The notes beneath the pieces are model-generated. The model was given only the letters and a program-made list of their open reading frames with translations, was not told the origin of the DNA and searched no databases. Both the position numbers and the translations under genes were made by a program. From Pelomonas sp. Root1444 (GTDB taxonomy: Bacteria; Pseudomonadota; Gammaproteobacteria; Burkholderiales; Burkholderiaceae_C), in assembly GCF_001426885.1 (NCBI RefSeq), contig NZ_LMFP01000001.1:312834-376833 (forward strand): 64,000 bases of DNA. The letters are read 5' to 3'. Below, piece by piece: positions 52,277 through 61,332 of this stretch; positions within the stretch are counted from its first letter, which is position 1, and each line of letters starts with the position of its first letter.

Positions 52277-53361
52277 CGGCCGACGATCTCGCGCAAGCGC
52301 TGCTGGCCATGGTGCGAAGCCAGCGCTTCGAGACGACGCCCGACAAGCTGCAGGACGGCGCGCCGCTGGGCTGGCACCCGAGCGTCGACCTGGCCGTCGC
52401 GGTGTTCCCGCGCGGCGGGGCGGCGCCGGTCTGCGTCAACGTGCTGTTCTCGCGCGAGCACCCGCAGGGCCTGGTGGCCCGCTTCGGCGCCGGCTTCGGC
52501 CCGGTGGACAACATCGCCTTCCACGCCGACGTGCGCGACGCGCAGGGCGAGTCCATCGCCTGGCTGCCGCGGGCGGACTGGTCGCGCATCGACTTCCCCG
52601 CCTGGTTCGGCAGCGGGCCGCGTTTCGTCGCGCCGTATCCGGCCTCGCTGCTGAAGATGATGGTCGCCGTCGGCATCGGCCGGCTCGTCGACGCGGGCCG
52701 CAGCGAGTGGGCGCTGCCGCTGACCCACGCCGGCACGGCCCGGCCGGTGGGCGACTGGCTCCACGACATGATCACCGTCAGCAGCAACGAGGCGACCACC
52801 GCGCTGGTGGGCCACCTGCACGCGCGCGGCGCCATCCGCCGCGAGGGCGGACGCGAGGTGCACAACGAGATGCACGACCTGTTCGCCGCGCACGGCCTGC
52901 CGGGCCTGAGCATCGCCAACACCCAGCCCGACGGGGGCTGGGGCAATGTGGCCGGCGCGGGCGTCGGCCAGATCCAGATGACGGCCTGGGATGCGCTGCG
53001 GCTGATGTGGCGGCTGGATGCCGACGCGCCAGCGCAGCCGCCGCTGCTCAGCCCCGCCAGCCGCGCCGTCCTCCGCCGCGCGCTGGACGAGCAGAAGCTG
53101 CACCACAACCTCAGCAGCGAATCGCTGCGCGGTCTGCCCGGCTGGGTGCGCGGCATCCCGTCGCGGTTCGCGCACAAGACCGGCAACACGCAGAACTACG
53201 CCAGCGACGCCGGCATCGTGCATGACGGCGAGCTGCACTACCTGATCGCGGTGACCACCAGCCTGGGCAGCCGCTACGCGCCGCATCCCGACGCATCGAC
53301 CACCTGGAAACTGCCGGCCCTGGGCGGCGTGGTGCACGCATGGCTGAAGGCGAACTCCTGA
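52273..53361 (+). CDS. Class-A-beta-lactamase-fold serine hydrolase
   Basis: 362 aa from GTG 52273. Penicillin-binding/beta-lactamase fold: nucleophile S125 and K128 in PASLLKMM, SSN (S168-S169-N170) in DMITVSSNEATT, and KTG in AHKTGNTQN near residue 306. The SxxK, SxN and KTG triad is complete. No signal peptide is apparent, which is unusual for an exported enzyme and hints at a cytoplasmic peptidase or amidase. It overlaps dadA by 4 bp and ldcA by 22 bp, so it probably acts with them on muropeptides or D-amino-acid peptides. Confidence 0.85.
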   Translation: MTADDLAQALLAMVRSQRFETTPDKLQDGAPLGWHPSVDLAVAVFPRGGAAPVCVNVLFSREHPQGLVARFGAGFGPVDNIAFHADVRDAQGESIAWLPRADWSRIDFPAWFGSGPRFVAPYPASLLKMMVAVGIGRLVDAGRSEWALPLTHAGTARPVGDWLHDMITVSSNEATTALVGHLHARGAIRREGGREVHNEMHDLFAAHGLPGLSIANTQPDGGWGNVAGAGVGQIQMTAWDALRLMWRLDADAPAQPPLLSPASRAVLRRALDEQKLHHNLSSESLRGLPGWVRGIPSRFAHKTGNTQNYASDAGIVHDGELHYLIAVTTSLGSRYAPHPDASTTWKLPALGGVVHAWLKANS

Positions 53362-54242
53362 TCCCGCCGCTGCGGCCCGGTGCCCATCTCGCCGTCATCG
53401 CGCCGGCCGGGCCGCCCAAGCCCGGGCGGCTGGAGCCGGTCGAAGGCTGGCTGCGCGAGCGCGGCTATGCGGCCACGCTGCTGCCGAGCTGCTTCGGGCC
53501 GCCGTCGCTGGACTTCCTGGCCGCGCCCGACCATGTCCGTGCCGCCGACGTGCACGAAGCCTTTGCCCACCCGCGCTACGACGCGGTGCTGGCGCTGCGC
53601 GGCGGCTCCGGCTGCATCCGGCTGCTGGACGGGCTGGACCTGGATTGGCTCGCGGCCAGCCGCAAGCTGCTGATCGGCTACAGCGACCTGACCGTGCTGC
53701 ACGCGCTGCGCACGCGTGCCGGCATCCCGTCGCTGCATGCGCCGATGCCGGCCAGCGACTGGGGCCTGCCCGGCGCGCAGGCCGACACCGATGCGCTGTT
53801 CGAGCGCCTGGCGCGCGGCTGGCGCGTGGGCGACGTCGTCGGGCGCGCGGAGCCGCATGCGCTCAGCCATGGCGGCAAGGCGCGCGGCCGCTTGATCGGC
53901 GGCAACCTGGCGATGTTCTGTGCGCTGCTCGGCACGCCCTATCTCCCCGACGTGGACGGCGCGCTGCTGTTCGTCGAGGACATCAGCGAGGAGCCCTACC
54001 GCGTCGACCGCATGCTGAGCCAGCTGCGATTGAGCGGCGTGCTGGACCGCATCGCCGGCCTGCTGGTCGGCAGCTTCAGCGGCGCCGAAAGCCCCGACGC
54101 CGTGCTGGCCGACCATCTGCCGCGGCTGCGCTGCCCCGTGCTGGCCGGCTGGCCCGCGGGCCATGGCCAGCCCAACCGGCCGCTGCCGCTGGGGGTGATG
54201 GCGGAGCTGGACGTGGCGGCCGGCACGCTGACGCTGGGTTGA
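53340..54242 (+). CDS. ldcA: LD-carboxypeptidase (S66 family)
   Basis: 300 aa, cytoplasmic. Family S66 removes the terminal D-Ala from murein tetrapeptides during recycling. N-terminal domain with AVIAPAGPPKPGRLEP, VLALRGGSGCIRLLD and the nucleophile Ser in LIGYSDLTVLHAL. FVEDISEEPYRVDRMLSQL carries the Glu and AGWPAGHGQPNRPLP the His. Start ATG 53340 lies inside the upstream hydrolase gene (22-bp overlap). A second S66 paralogue, exported, is at 61333. Confidence 0.92.
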   Translation: MAEGELLIPPLRPGAHLAVIAPAGPPKPGRLEPVEGWLRERGYAATLLPSCFGPPSLDFLAAPDHVRAADVHEAFAHPRYDAVLALRGGSGCIRLLDGLDLDWLAASRKLLIGYSDLTVLHALRTRAGIPSLHAPMPASDWGLPGAQADTDALFERLARGWRVGDVVGRAEPHALSHGGKARGRLIGGNLAMFCALLGTPYLPDVDGALLFVEDISEEPYRVDRMLSQLRLSGVLDRIAGLLVGSFSGAESPDAVLADHLPRLRCPVLAGWPAGHGQPNRPLPLGVMAELDVAAGTLTLG

Positions 54243-54254
54243 CCCCGCCCCTCC

Positions 54255-54286
54255 AATAAAAAAGCAGCCCGCGTGAGCGAGGCTGC
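54255..54286 (-). terminator. Rho-independent terminator of the TonB receptor gene
   Basis: Minus-strand stem GCAGCC (54286-54281) pairs with GGCTGC (54269-54264), with an 11-base loop, followed by a six-T run (complement of 54258-54263). Confidence 0.75.
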
Positions 54287-54342
54287 GAAGGCCGGCCCCG
54301 AGCCGGCAGGGAGTCAACGGGAATCAGGCCGGGCGCTGCGCC

Positions 54343-57162
54343 TCAGCGGAAGCTGTAGCTCGCCGACACGGCCAGCGTGCGGCCGAACGGGTCGGCCACG
54401 CGCGGATCCCAGCCGGCGCCGACGACGTTGTCGACGTTGTGATACGTGAACGGCGGCTTCTCGTCGGTGAGGTTGCGCAGGCCGGCGGTCAACGTCATGT
54501 TCTTGATGCCGGTGTAGGTGGCGAACAGGTTGAACGTCGTGTAGCTGTCGACCTTGCGGCGCGGCGTGCCGAAGCGCGTCAAGTCCTCGTCCTTGTAGCC
54601 GGACTTGTAGACCATGCTCAGGGTCGTGGCCCAGTCGCCCTGGGCCCAGCTCAGGTCGGCATTGAACTTGTTGCGCAGGTACAGCGTGCGCGTGCCGAAC
54701 TCGCCCACCTGTTCCACCAGCGGCTGCGTGGCAATGGTGCGTTCCTTGTGGGTCAGCATGTGGGTGCCGTTGATGTTGGCCTTCCACAGCCCGCTGGCAT
54801 GCTGGAGCTGGTAGCTCGCGCCCCAGTCCACGCCGCGTGTCGTGCTGTCCGCGGCATTCACCCAGCCGGCCTCCACCAGCGTCACCTTGCCCGCGGCGTC
54901 GCGCTTGAAGCGGTCGGCGAACAGCGCGTAGTTGTTCTTCAGCTCGCTCAGCGTCAGCTTCTTGATGCGGTCGTCGAGGTCCACGCGCCAGTAGTCGAGG
55001 TACATCGTCATGTCACGCACCGGCGACACCACCACGCCCAGCGTGCCCTGCTTGGACTTCTCCGGCGTCAGGCTGGGGTTGCCGGAGTCGATGTAGTTCA
55101 CGCGCAGCGTGCATTGCGACGGGTCGGTCGGGCACAGCGCAGGGTCCGGCCAGTCGGCCGTGTCCAGGCGCGGCGCGGTGTTGGGGCTGAGCTGCTGGAA
55201 GCTGGGCGCCTTGAAACCGGTGTTGACCGAGCCGCGGAACACCACCATGTCGTTGGGCTGGTAGCGGAACGCGATCTTGGGGTTGGTCGTACCGCCGAAG
55301 TCGCTGTACTTGTCGTGCCGCACGGCCAGCTGCAGGTCCAGGCCCTTGAACACCGGCACGGCCAGCTCGGCGTAGACGGCCTTCACGTCGCGCGACACCT
55401 CGGGGATGGCCGAGTTGCCGGGGCAGTTGTAGACGATCTTGGACTTGCTGGCGTCGGCCGCGGTCGGCGCGTCGGCCAGGCTGTCGCTGCAGGTGAAGGT
55501 GCCTGTCTCGGGCAGGAACTCGAAGGTCTCGCGGCGCAGGTCGAAGCCGACCGCGAAGTCCAGCGAGCCGGCCGGCAGCTTCATCAGCGCGCCGGAGATG
55601 GCGCCGTCGAACTGCTGCAGCGTCGTGTCGCCGCCCTGCAGGCGGCCGCGGTCCTTGATGGACTCGATCAGCGCCATCGCCTCGGCCGACTGCTTCTCGC
55701 CGGGCTTGACCCAGGGGTTGATCTTGCCGGTGCGCAGCGCGTCGTTGAGCCGGCCCATGTTGGCGTAGCCGTCGATCAGGTTGGTCCAGCCCTCGGCCTT
55801 GGCGGTCGACAGGCCCAGCTTGTAGTCGTACGCGCCGATGACGCCGTCCAGGCCCACCAGCAGGCGCTTGTTGTCGGCCACGTTCTCCAGCGTGCGGTAG
55901 CCGAAGTCCTGCATGCGCCAGCGGTAGGCGATGGGCTTGGTCGGGTCGAACTGGTTGACGCCCGCCGTCAGCAGGTTCAGGTAGTGCGGGCCGCCGACCG
56001 GGTAGTGGTTGTTGGCCGCGTTGGTCGTGCTGAATTGGCTGGGGGTCAGCTCGGCGGTGACGGCCGTGCGCGAGGCCGTCAGCTCGACGAAGGCCGTGTG
56101 GTTGTCGCTGATGAGGACGTTGCCGCGTGTGACGAGGTTGTAGGCCTCCTTCTTCGGCGACAGCATGTACTGGCGGCCGTAGTCGGTGTTGCACAGGTAC
56201 TTGGTGGACGGCGCGGTCGCGTTCCACAGCTGCGCCTGGTAGCGTACGCCGGTCTCGATGTCACTGCAGTCGTCGGTCAGCGCGAGCAGGTTGATGCGGG
56301 TGTAGCGGACCGCATCGCCCGTGCCGACGGTGGAGCCGGCCGTGCCGGTGGCGCCGCCCAGCGCCGTGCCGGCGACGGTGGACGAGTTGCCCAGCACGTT
56401 GGCGAAGGGGTGGCTGGACGAGTCCGGCGACAGGCCGCGCTCGGGCTGGAAGCCGTTGGCCCAGTCGCGGTCGCGGCCGCGCAGCACGTCGTTCTTCTCG
56501 ACGGAGAGGCTGGCCATCACGTTGAAGCGGTCCTGGTCCAGCGTGCCGAAACCGCCGGTGAGGCTGGCGCGGCGCGTCGTGCCGGCGCTGGACTCCAGCG
56601 GCTGCGAGAAGTCGACCTTGATGTCGGCGCCGACCAGGTCCTTCTTCAGGATGAAGTTGATGACGCCGCCGATGGCGTCGGTGCCGTAGATGGCCGATGC
56701 GCCGTCTTTCAGGATCTCGATTCGCGAGATGGCAGCCATCGGGATGGCGTTCAGGTCGACGGCGCCGCCGCTCATGCCTTGCGAGGATATGCGCCGGCCG
56801 TTCAGCAACACCAGCGTGCTGCCGGGGCCGAAGCCGCGCAGGTTGGCGTTGGCCGCGCCGCCGGTCAGGCGGTCGGTGTCCGAGCCGAACACGTTGTTGT
56901 TGGAGATGGCGCTGTCGGCGCCCGTGCCGTTGACGCCCAGTTGGCGCAGCATGTCCTCGGCGGTCGCCAGGCCCTTGCTGTTCAGGTCCGATGCCGTGAT
57001 GACCTGGACCGGCAGTGCGCCCTCGCCCGCGATGCGCTTGATGCTGGAACCGGTGATCTCCACGCGCTCCAGCCGCTTGCCGTCGGCCTGCGCCAGCGCC
57101 CCCGCCGCATGAGCCGCCAGACCCACCACCGCCAACTGCCCCACCAGACGCTGCAACTTCAT
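54343..57162 (-). CDS. TonB-dependent outer-membrane receptor
   Basis: 939 aa. Signal peptide (GQLAVVGLAAHAAGALA, cut before QAD). No long TonB-box-plus-STN extension, so no FecA-type signalling domain. The plug domain spans about 30-150: VITASDLNSKGLATAEDMLR, VLLNGRRISSQGMSGGAVDL, ILKDGASAIYGTDAIGGVIN. A 22-strand barrel follows, ending RTLAVSASYSFR with the C-terminal aromatic. AAGGAG precedes the ATG. The repeated GLATAEDMLRQL and the GMSGGA loop fit oligosaccharide/peptide-type receptors; the ligand is unknown. Murein peptides are conceivable given the neighbours. Confidence 0.93.
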   Translation of the reverse strand: MKLQRLVGQLAVVGLAAHAAGALAQADGKRLERVEITGSSIKRIAGEGALPVQVITASDLNSKGLATAEDMLRQLGVNGTGADSAISNNNVFGSDTDRLTGGAANANLRGFGPGSTLVLLNGRRISSQGMSGGAVDLNAIPMAAISRIEILKDGASAIYGTDAIGGVINFILKKDLVGADIKVDFSQPLESSAGTTRRASLTGGFGTLDQDRFNVMASLSVEKNDVLRGRDRDWANGFQPERGLSPDSSSHPFANVLGNSSTVAGTALGGATGTAGSTVGTGDAVRYTRINLLALTDDCSDIETGVRYQAQLWNATAPSTKYLCNTDYGRQYMLSPKKEAYNLVTRGNVLISDNHTAFVELTASRTAVTAELTPSQFSTTNAANNHYPVGGPHYLNLLTAGVNQFDPTKPIAYRWRMQDFGYRTLENVADNKRLLVGLDGVIGAYDYKLGLSTAKAEGWTNLIDGYANMGRLNDALRTGKINPWVKPGEKQSAEAMALIESIKDRGRLQGGDTTLQQFDGAISGALMKLPAGSLDFAVGFDLRRETFEFLPETGTFTCSDSLADAPTAADASKSKIVYNCPGNSAIPEVSRDVKAVYAELAVPVFKGLDLQLAVRHDKYSDFGGTTNPKIAFRYQPNDMVVFRGSVNTGFKAPSFQQLSPNTAPRLDTADWPDPALCPTDPSQCTLRVNYIDSGNPSLTPEKSKQGTLGVVVSPVRDMTMYLDYWRVDLDDRIKKLTLSELKNNYALFADRFKRDAAGKVTLVEAGWVNAADSTTRGVDWGASYQLQHASGLWKANINGTHMLTHKERTIATQPLVEQVGEFGTRTLYLRNKFNADLSWAQGDWATTLSMVYKSGYKDEDLTRFGTPRRKVDSYTTFNLFATYTGIKNMTLTAGLRNLTDEKPPFTYHNVDNVVGAGWDPRVADPFGRTLAVSASYSFR

Positions 57163-57365
57163 CGACTACTCCTTTTGATTTGATTGCCGGCCATGTTGGC
57201 GGGCGCGCGCGAGGGCGCCCAGGGGGCCGCACCCCAGGTGTTGCGCCGCGTTCAATGAATGCTTGTGCGCCGCACATAACCTGCTGGAATGCATGCTGGC
57301 GTGAAAGCACGCCCGCGGTGCGCGGCGGCCCCTCTAAAGTGCTGCGCAGACTCCTGGAGCCCTCG

Positions 57366-58298
57366 ATGCGACTGATCACCGAAGCCGACGTGGCGACCGT
57401 GCTCGACCCCGACAGCGCCGTCGCCGCGCTGCGCGCCGCCTTCGCCCAGCATGGCCGCGGCCAGGCGCAGGTGCTGGCCCGCCACCGCGCCATCACGAGC
57501 CTGGACGGCGCCTCGCTGGCCATCAGCGCGATGGGCGCCATCCTGGATGCCGACGGCGTGCTGCCCGCCGTGCTCGGCACCAAGGTCTACTCGGCGCGCA
57601 ACGGCAAGTACAACTTCCTCGTCAGCCTGTTCTCGGCCGACACCGGCGCGGCCCTCGCCACGCTGGAGGCCAACGAGTTCACGCGGCTGCGTACCGCCGC
57701 GGCCAGCGCCGTGGCGGCCGACCTGCTGGCGCTGCCGGATGCGAAGACGCTGGCCGTCTTCGGTGCCGGCATCCAGGCCCGCGCGCATGCCGAGGCGCTG
57801 AGCCGCGTGCGGCGCTTCGAGCGCGTGCTGGTCTGCGCGCGCTCCGGCGCCGAGGCCTTCGCGGCCGAGCTGGCGGCGGCCCTGGCGTTGCCGGTGGCGG
57901 CCGTCGATGCGGCGACAGCCGCGTCGCAGGCCGACGTCATCGCGACGGCCACGCGCTCGGCCACGCCGCTGTTCAACGGCGAGCTGGTGAAGCCCGGTGC
58001 CTTCGTCGCGGCCGTGGGCTCCAGCACCAAGGCGGCCCGCGAGCTGGACGACACGCTGCTGGCGCGGGCGGCGCTGGTCGTCGTCGAGTGGCACGAGGCG
58101 GCGCGGCAGGAGGCCGGCGACATCGTGCTGGCCGCCCCCGGCGTCATCGCCCCCGAGCGGCTGGTCGAGCTGGGTGAGCTGCTGCTGCGCCCGCGCCCGC
58201 GCTCGCCGCAGGACATCGTCGTCTACAAGAGCGTCGGCATCGGCCTGGAGGATGTGGCGCTGGCCCGCCTCGTCGCGCATCGGCTGGGAGCCTGCTGA
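57366..58298 (+). CDS. Ornithine cyclodeaminase / mu-crystallin family reductase
   Basis: 310-aa NAD(P)-dependent enzyme with a Rossmann domain. LLALPDAKTLAVFGAGIQAR (cofactor motif GAGIQA) and the N-terminal ITEADVATVLDPDSAVAALR are present, with TKVYSARNGKYNFLVSLFSA and TRLRTAAASAVAADLLAL. Family members include ornithine cyclodeaminase, alanine dehydrogenase and delta-1-pyrroline-2-carboxylate reductase; the activity cannot be decided here. Its TGA overlaps the dacB ATG (TGATG), so the two are coupled. Confidence 0.85.
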   Translation: MRLITEADVATVLDPDSAVAALRAAFAQHGRGQAQVLARHRAITSLDGASLAISAMGAILDADGVLPAVLGTKVYSARNGKYNFLVSLFSADTGAALATLEANEFTRLRTAAASAVAADLLALPDAKTLAVFGAGIQARAHAEALSRVRRFERVLVCARSGAEAFAAELAAALALPVAAVDAATAASQADVIATATRSATPLFNGELVKPGAFVAAVGSSTKAARELDDTLLARAALVVVEWHEAARQEAGDIVLAAPGVIAPERLVELGELLLRPRPRSPQDIVVYKSVGIGLEDVALARLVAHRLGAC

Positions 58299-59713
58299 TG
58301 AGGGTCTGGTGGTTGGCAGCGGCGCTGCTGTTGAGTGGCTGCGCGACGACCTCGGTGCCCGACCCGGTGCAGGCGGCGCTCGCCAAGGCCGGCCTGCCGG
58401 CCCAGAGCCTGGGCTATGTGCTGCAGCCGCTGGATGGCTCGCGGGCGGCGCTGAGCCGGCGTGCCGACGACCCGATGTCGCCCGGCTCGACGATGAAGCT
58501 CGTCACGGCCACGGTCGCGCTCGACAAGCTGGGCATCAACCACCGCGGCCGTACCGAGCTGCTGGCGGCCGCGGCGCCGGTCGACGGTGCCATCGACGGC
58601 CCGCTGATCCTGCGCGGCGGCGCCGACCCCGACCTCGACTGGCCCGCGCTGTGGTGGCTGCTGCGCCAGCTGCGCGAGAGCGGCGTGCGCGAGATCCGCG
58701 GCGGCCTCGTCGTCGACCGCACGCTGTTCAACCCGACCCGCTTCGACGTGGGCCTGCCGCCGTTCGACGATGCCCCCGAGTTTGGCTACAACGTCATCCC
58801 CGACGCGCTGCACCTCAACGGCAGCCTGCTCGACTTCGAGCTGCAGGCCACGGCCCACGGTGTGGTCGCGCGCACCTTGCCTGCGCTGCCCGGCCTGAAC
58901 GTGGACGCCCGCGCGATGACCTTGTCGACGCGGCTGTGCAAGGACTGGGACGAGGACTGGAAAAGCGCCGCCGTGCAGCCCGCTGGCGACGGTTGGACGC
59001 TGACGCTGCAGGGCGCCTTCCCGGCCGGCTGCCGCCAGCGCGCGCCGCTGCAGATCGTCGACCGCCAGTGGCTGGCGACGCGCATGGTGCGCCAGCTGTG
59101 GACCGAGCTGGGCGGCACGATAGGCCCCGGCGATGTGGAAGCCGCCGCGCCGCCCGGCGCCGTCGTGCTGGCCACGCACCGCGGCCGGCCGCTGGCGGAG
59201 GTGCTGCGCGGCGTCATGAAGAGCAGCGACAACGCGCTCACGCGGCTCATCTACCTGCAGCTCGGCGCGCAGGCGGCCCAGCCCGGCGAGCCGACGCTGC
59301 AGGCCGCCGAGCGGGTGGTGCGCGGCTGGTTCGCGGCCCACGGCCTGGACGACCGCGGCCTGGTGCTGGACAACGGCTCGGGCCTGTCGCGCAGCGAGCG
59401 CATCAGCCCCGCCCAGTTGGCGGGCTTGCTGCGCGCGGCACACGCGGGGCCGCAGCAGACCGAGCTGCTGGCCACGCTGCCGGTGGCGGGCCTGGACGGC
59501 ACGCTGTCACGCCGCCTGAAGGACGGCCCGGCCACGGGCAAGGCGCGGCTCAAGACCGGCACGCTGCGCGACGCGGTGGGGCTGGCCGGCTTCGTGCCCG
59601 ACGCGAACGGCAAGCCCTGGGTCTTCGTTGCGCTGCTCAACCACCCGGAGGCGGCGGCCAAGGGGCGGCCGGTGCTGGATGCGCTGGTGGAGTGGGCGGC
59701 CCGTCAGCCGTGA
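58298..59713 (+). CDS. dacB: D-alanyl-D-alanine carboxypeptidase/endopeptidase (PBP4)
   Basis: 471-aa periplasmic lipoprotein, class C penicillin-binding protein that trims D-Ala from murein peptides and cleaves cross-links. Lipobox LLLSGC with Cys15. Active-site motifs: S64 and K67 (GSTMKLV), S310-D311-N312 (SSDNALT) and K419-T-G (KTGTLRDAVG). The inserted domain between S64 and the SDN motif (about 100-290) is typical for PBP4. Translationally coupled to the reductase gene upstream, tying cell-wall D-Ala release to the amino-acid enzymes here. Confidence 0.93.
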   Translation: MRVWWLAAALLLSGCATTSVPDPVQAALAKAGLPAQSLGYVLQPLDGSRAALSRRADDPMSPGSTMKLVTATVALDKLGINHRGRTELLAAAAPVDGAIDGPLILRGGADPDLDWPALWWLLRQLRESGVREIRGGLVVDRTLFNPTRFDVGLPPFDDAPEFGYNVIPDALHLNGSLLDFELQATAHGVVARTLPALPGLNVDARAMTLSTRLCKDWDEDWKSAAVQPAGDGWTLTLQGAFPAGCRQRAPLQIVDRQWLATRMVRQLWTELGGTIGPGDVEAAAPPGAVVLATHRGRPLAEVLRGVMKSSDNALTRLIYLQLGAQAAQPGEPTLQAAERVVRGWFAAHGLDDRGLVLDNGSGLSRSERISPAQLAGLLRAAHAGPQQTELLATLPVAGLDGTLSRRLKDGPATGKARLKTGTLRDAVGLAGFVPDANGKPWVFVALLNHPEAAAKGRPVLDALVEWAARQP

Positions 59714-59996
59714 CGGATTGACCCGCGCCGACACCGGATGCCGGGGTGAAGGCTGCGTGTCAGCACTTGGGCATGACTCCTGCTCGGTGCGAACGGATCA
59801 TGGCCCGGGCGGCCCTGGCCGCCTGTCTCTCCGCTGACCCGTCACTGAAACACGAGTTTTCGTGAATTCGTTCTTCGGCCACGGACATCACCGCGGCCAT
59901 CCTGACCAACCACGGCGTCACGCTGGCCGGTGCGTCGACCGTCGGGCAAGTGGCTGCCCGCCATGCATGACATTCATATCGATCGAAAGGGAAAGA
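59714..59996. other. Intergenic stretch without a visible gene
   Basis: 283 bp between dacB and the lipoprotein gene. Open frames through it have no start context or family similarity. Contains ACACGAGTTTTCGTG at 59850-59864, a short palindrome-like element, nothing stronger. Confidence 0.4.
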
Positions 59997-61235
59997 ATGC
60001 CGACTGCTTTGAATGCCGCGTCCACGGCGCGCTGGATCGCGCTCGCCTTGCTGGTGGCGGGCGTCGCTTCCTGCGGGGGGAGCGGGTCGCCGTCGCCAGC
60101 CACTGACGCGACGTCGCCGCCATCGCCCGGGCCTGCATCTCCGCCGGCCTCGGCACCGGTCTCCGCCCCGGCATCGTCGCCTTCGTCCGCCGCGTCGATC
60201 AACGCCGCGCTGGGCGTGCCCAGCCGGATGCTGGCTGGCCTGGGCGCAGGCAACGCCATCCAGGACATGACGAGCCAGCAGATCCGCGCCGACATCATCG
60301 ACACCTACCTGGTCGGGGTGGGCGCCGGTTCCTGGCCCACGTGGAACAGCCCCGACGGCGCTTACATCACCTATGTTGCCGCGAACGTCAAGGCCGCCGG
60401 CGCGGTGCCCATGTTCACGCTCTACCAGATGGCCTCCAAGGGGGAAGGCAACCTCAGCGCCATCAACGACGCGACTTTCATGGCCAGCTACTGGGCCCAG
60501 GTCAAGTTGATGTACCAGAAGATCGGTGCGACGGGCCTGCCCACGCTGGTCAACCTGGAACCGGACTTCTGGGGCTTCGTGCTGACAGGCGCCCCCGGCG
60601 GCGACCCGACGAAGCAGCCGGCGCGCGTGAGCATGGTGACCGAATGCGCCAGCCAGCCGGACAACGTCGTGGGCCTGGCGGGATGCCTGGTGACGCTGGG
60701 GCGGACCTATGCGCCCCAGGCCAAGATCGGCTTCCCGCCGTCCTTCTGGGGCCGTGATGCCGCCACCGTCGGCAACTTCATGCTGAAGGTGGGGGCCGAC
60801 AAGGCCGACTTCATCGTGGCGCAGACGAGCGATCGCGATGCGGGGTGCTTCGAAGTTTCCCCGCCGCCGGCCGAGTGCGCGGGACGCGGCAACGGGCCGT
60901 TCTACTGGGATGAGACCAACGTGGCGACGCCCAGCTTCCGCCAGAACCTCGACGAGTGGAGCGCCGTGCGAAGCGCGCTCGGCAAGCTGCCCATCCTGTA
61001 CTGGCAGACGCCGATGGGCGTGCCCTCCGCGACCCCCGGCGGCACGCCCGGACATTTCCGGGACAACCACGTGCAGTACATGCTCACGCACGCGACCGAC
61101 TACACCGCCATCGGCGTGTTCGCGATCGTGTTCAGCGGCGGCGGCAGCACCTCGGCCAACATCACCACGGACGGCGGGCAGTTCGCACGCCTGTTCAAGG
61201 CCTACCTGGCGAATCCGGCGCCGCTGGACCGCTGA
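59997..61235 (+). CDS. Lipoprotein with a putative TIM-barrel-like domain
   Basis: 412 aa from ATG 59997 (MPTALNAASTARWIALALLV), with GGGAAAG upstream. A signal peptide with lipobox VAGVASC gives Cys24, followed by a Ser/Pro-rich low-complexity linker (about 30-70). The rest is an alternating alpha/beta barrel-like sequence: SWPTWNSPDGAYITYVAANV, TLVNLEPDFWGFVLTGAP, KADFIVAQTSDRDAGCF, ILYWQTPMG. Short acidic-aromatic strand ends (LEPDFWG, TSDRDAG) look like glycoside-hydrolase active-site strands, but I cannot name the family. The upstream frame to 59862 is rejected. Confidence 0.65.
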   Translation: MPTALNAASTARWIALALLVAGVASCGGSGSPSPATDATSPPSPGPASPPASAPVSAPASSPSSAASINAALGVPSRMLAGLGAGNAIQDMTSQQIRADIIDTYLVGVGAGSWPTWNSPDGAYITYVAANVKAAGAVPMFTLYQMASKGEGNLSAINDATFMASYWAQVKLMYQKIGATGLPTLVNLEPDFWGFVLTGAPGGDPTKQPARVSMVTECASQPDNVVGLAGCLVTLGRTYAPQAKIGFPPSFWGRDAATVGNFMLKVGADKADFIVAQTSDRDAGCFEVSPPPAECAGRGNGPFYWDETNVATPSFRQNLDEWSAVRSALGKLPILYWQTPMGVPSATPGGTPGHFRDNHVQYMLTHATDYTAIGVFAIVFSGGGSTSANITTDGGQFARLFKAYLANPAPLDR

Positions 61236-61332
61236 GCACGCCTGCCCCGCTGCGGCGGCGGGGGCGAAGCCTTCACCGTCGGGCGGTCACGCCGGCGTTC
61301 GACGGGGGCGGCATGCGGTGCGGTCGCCGAGG

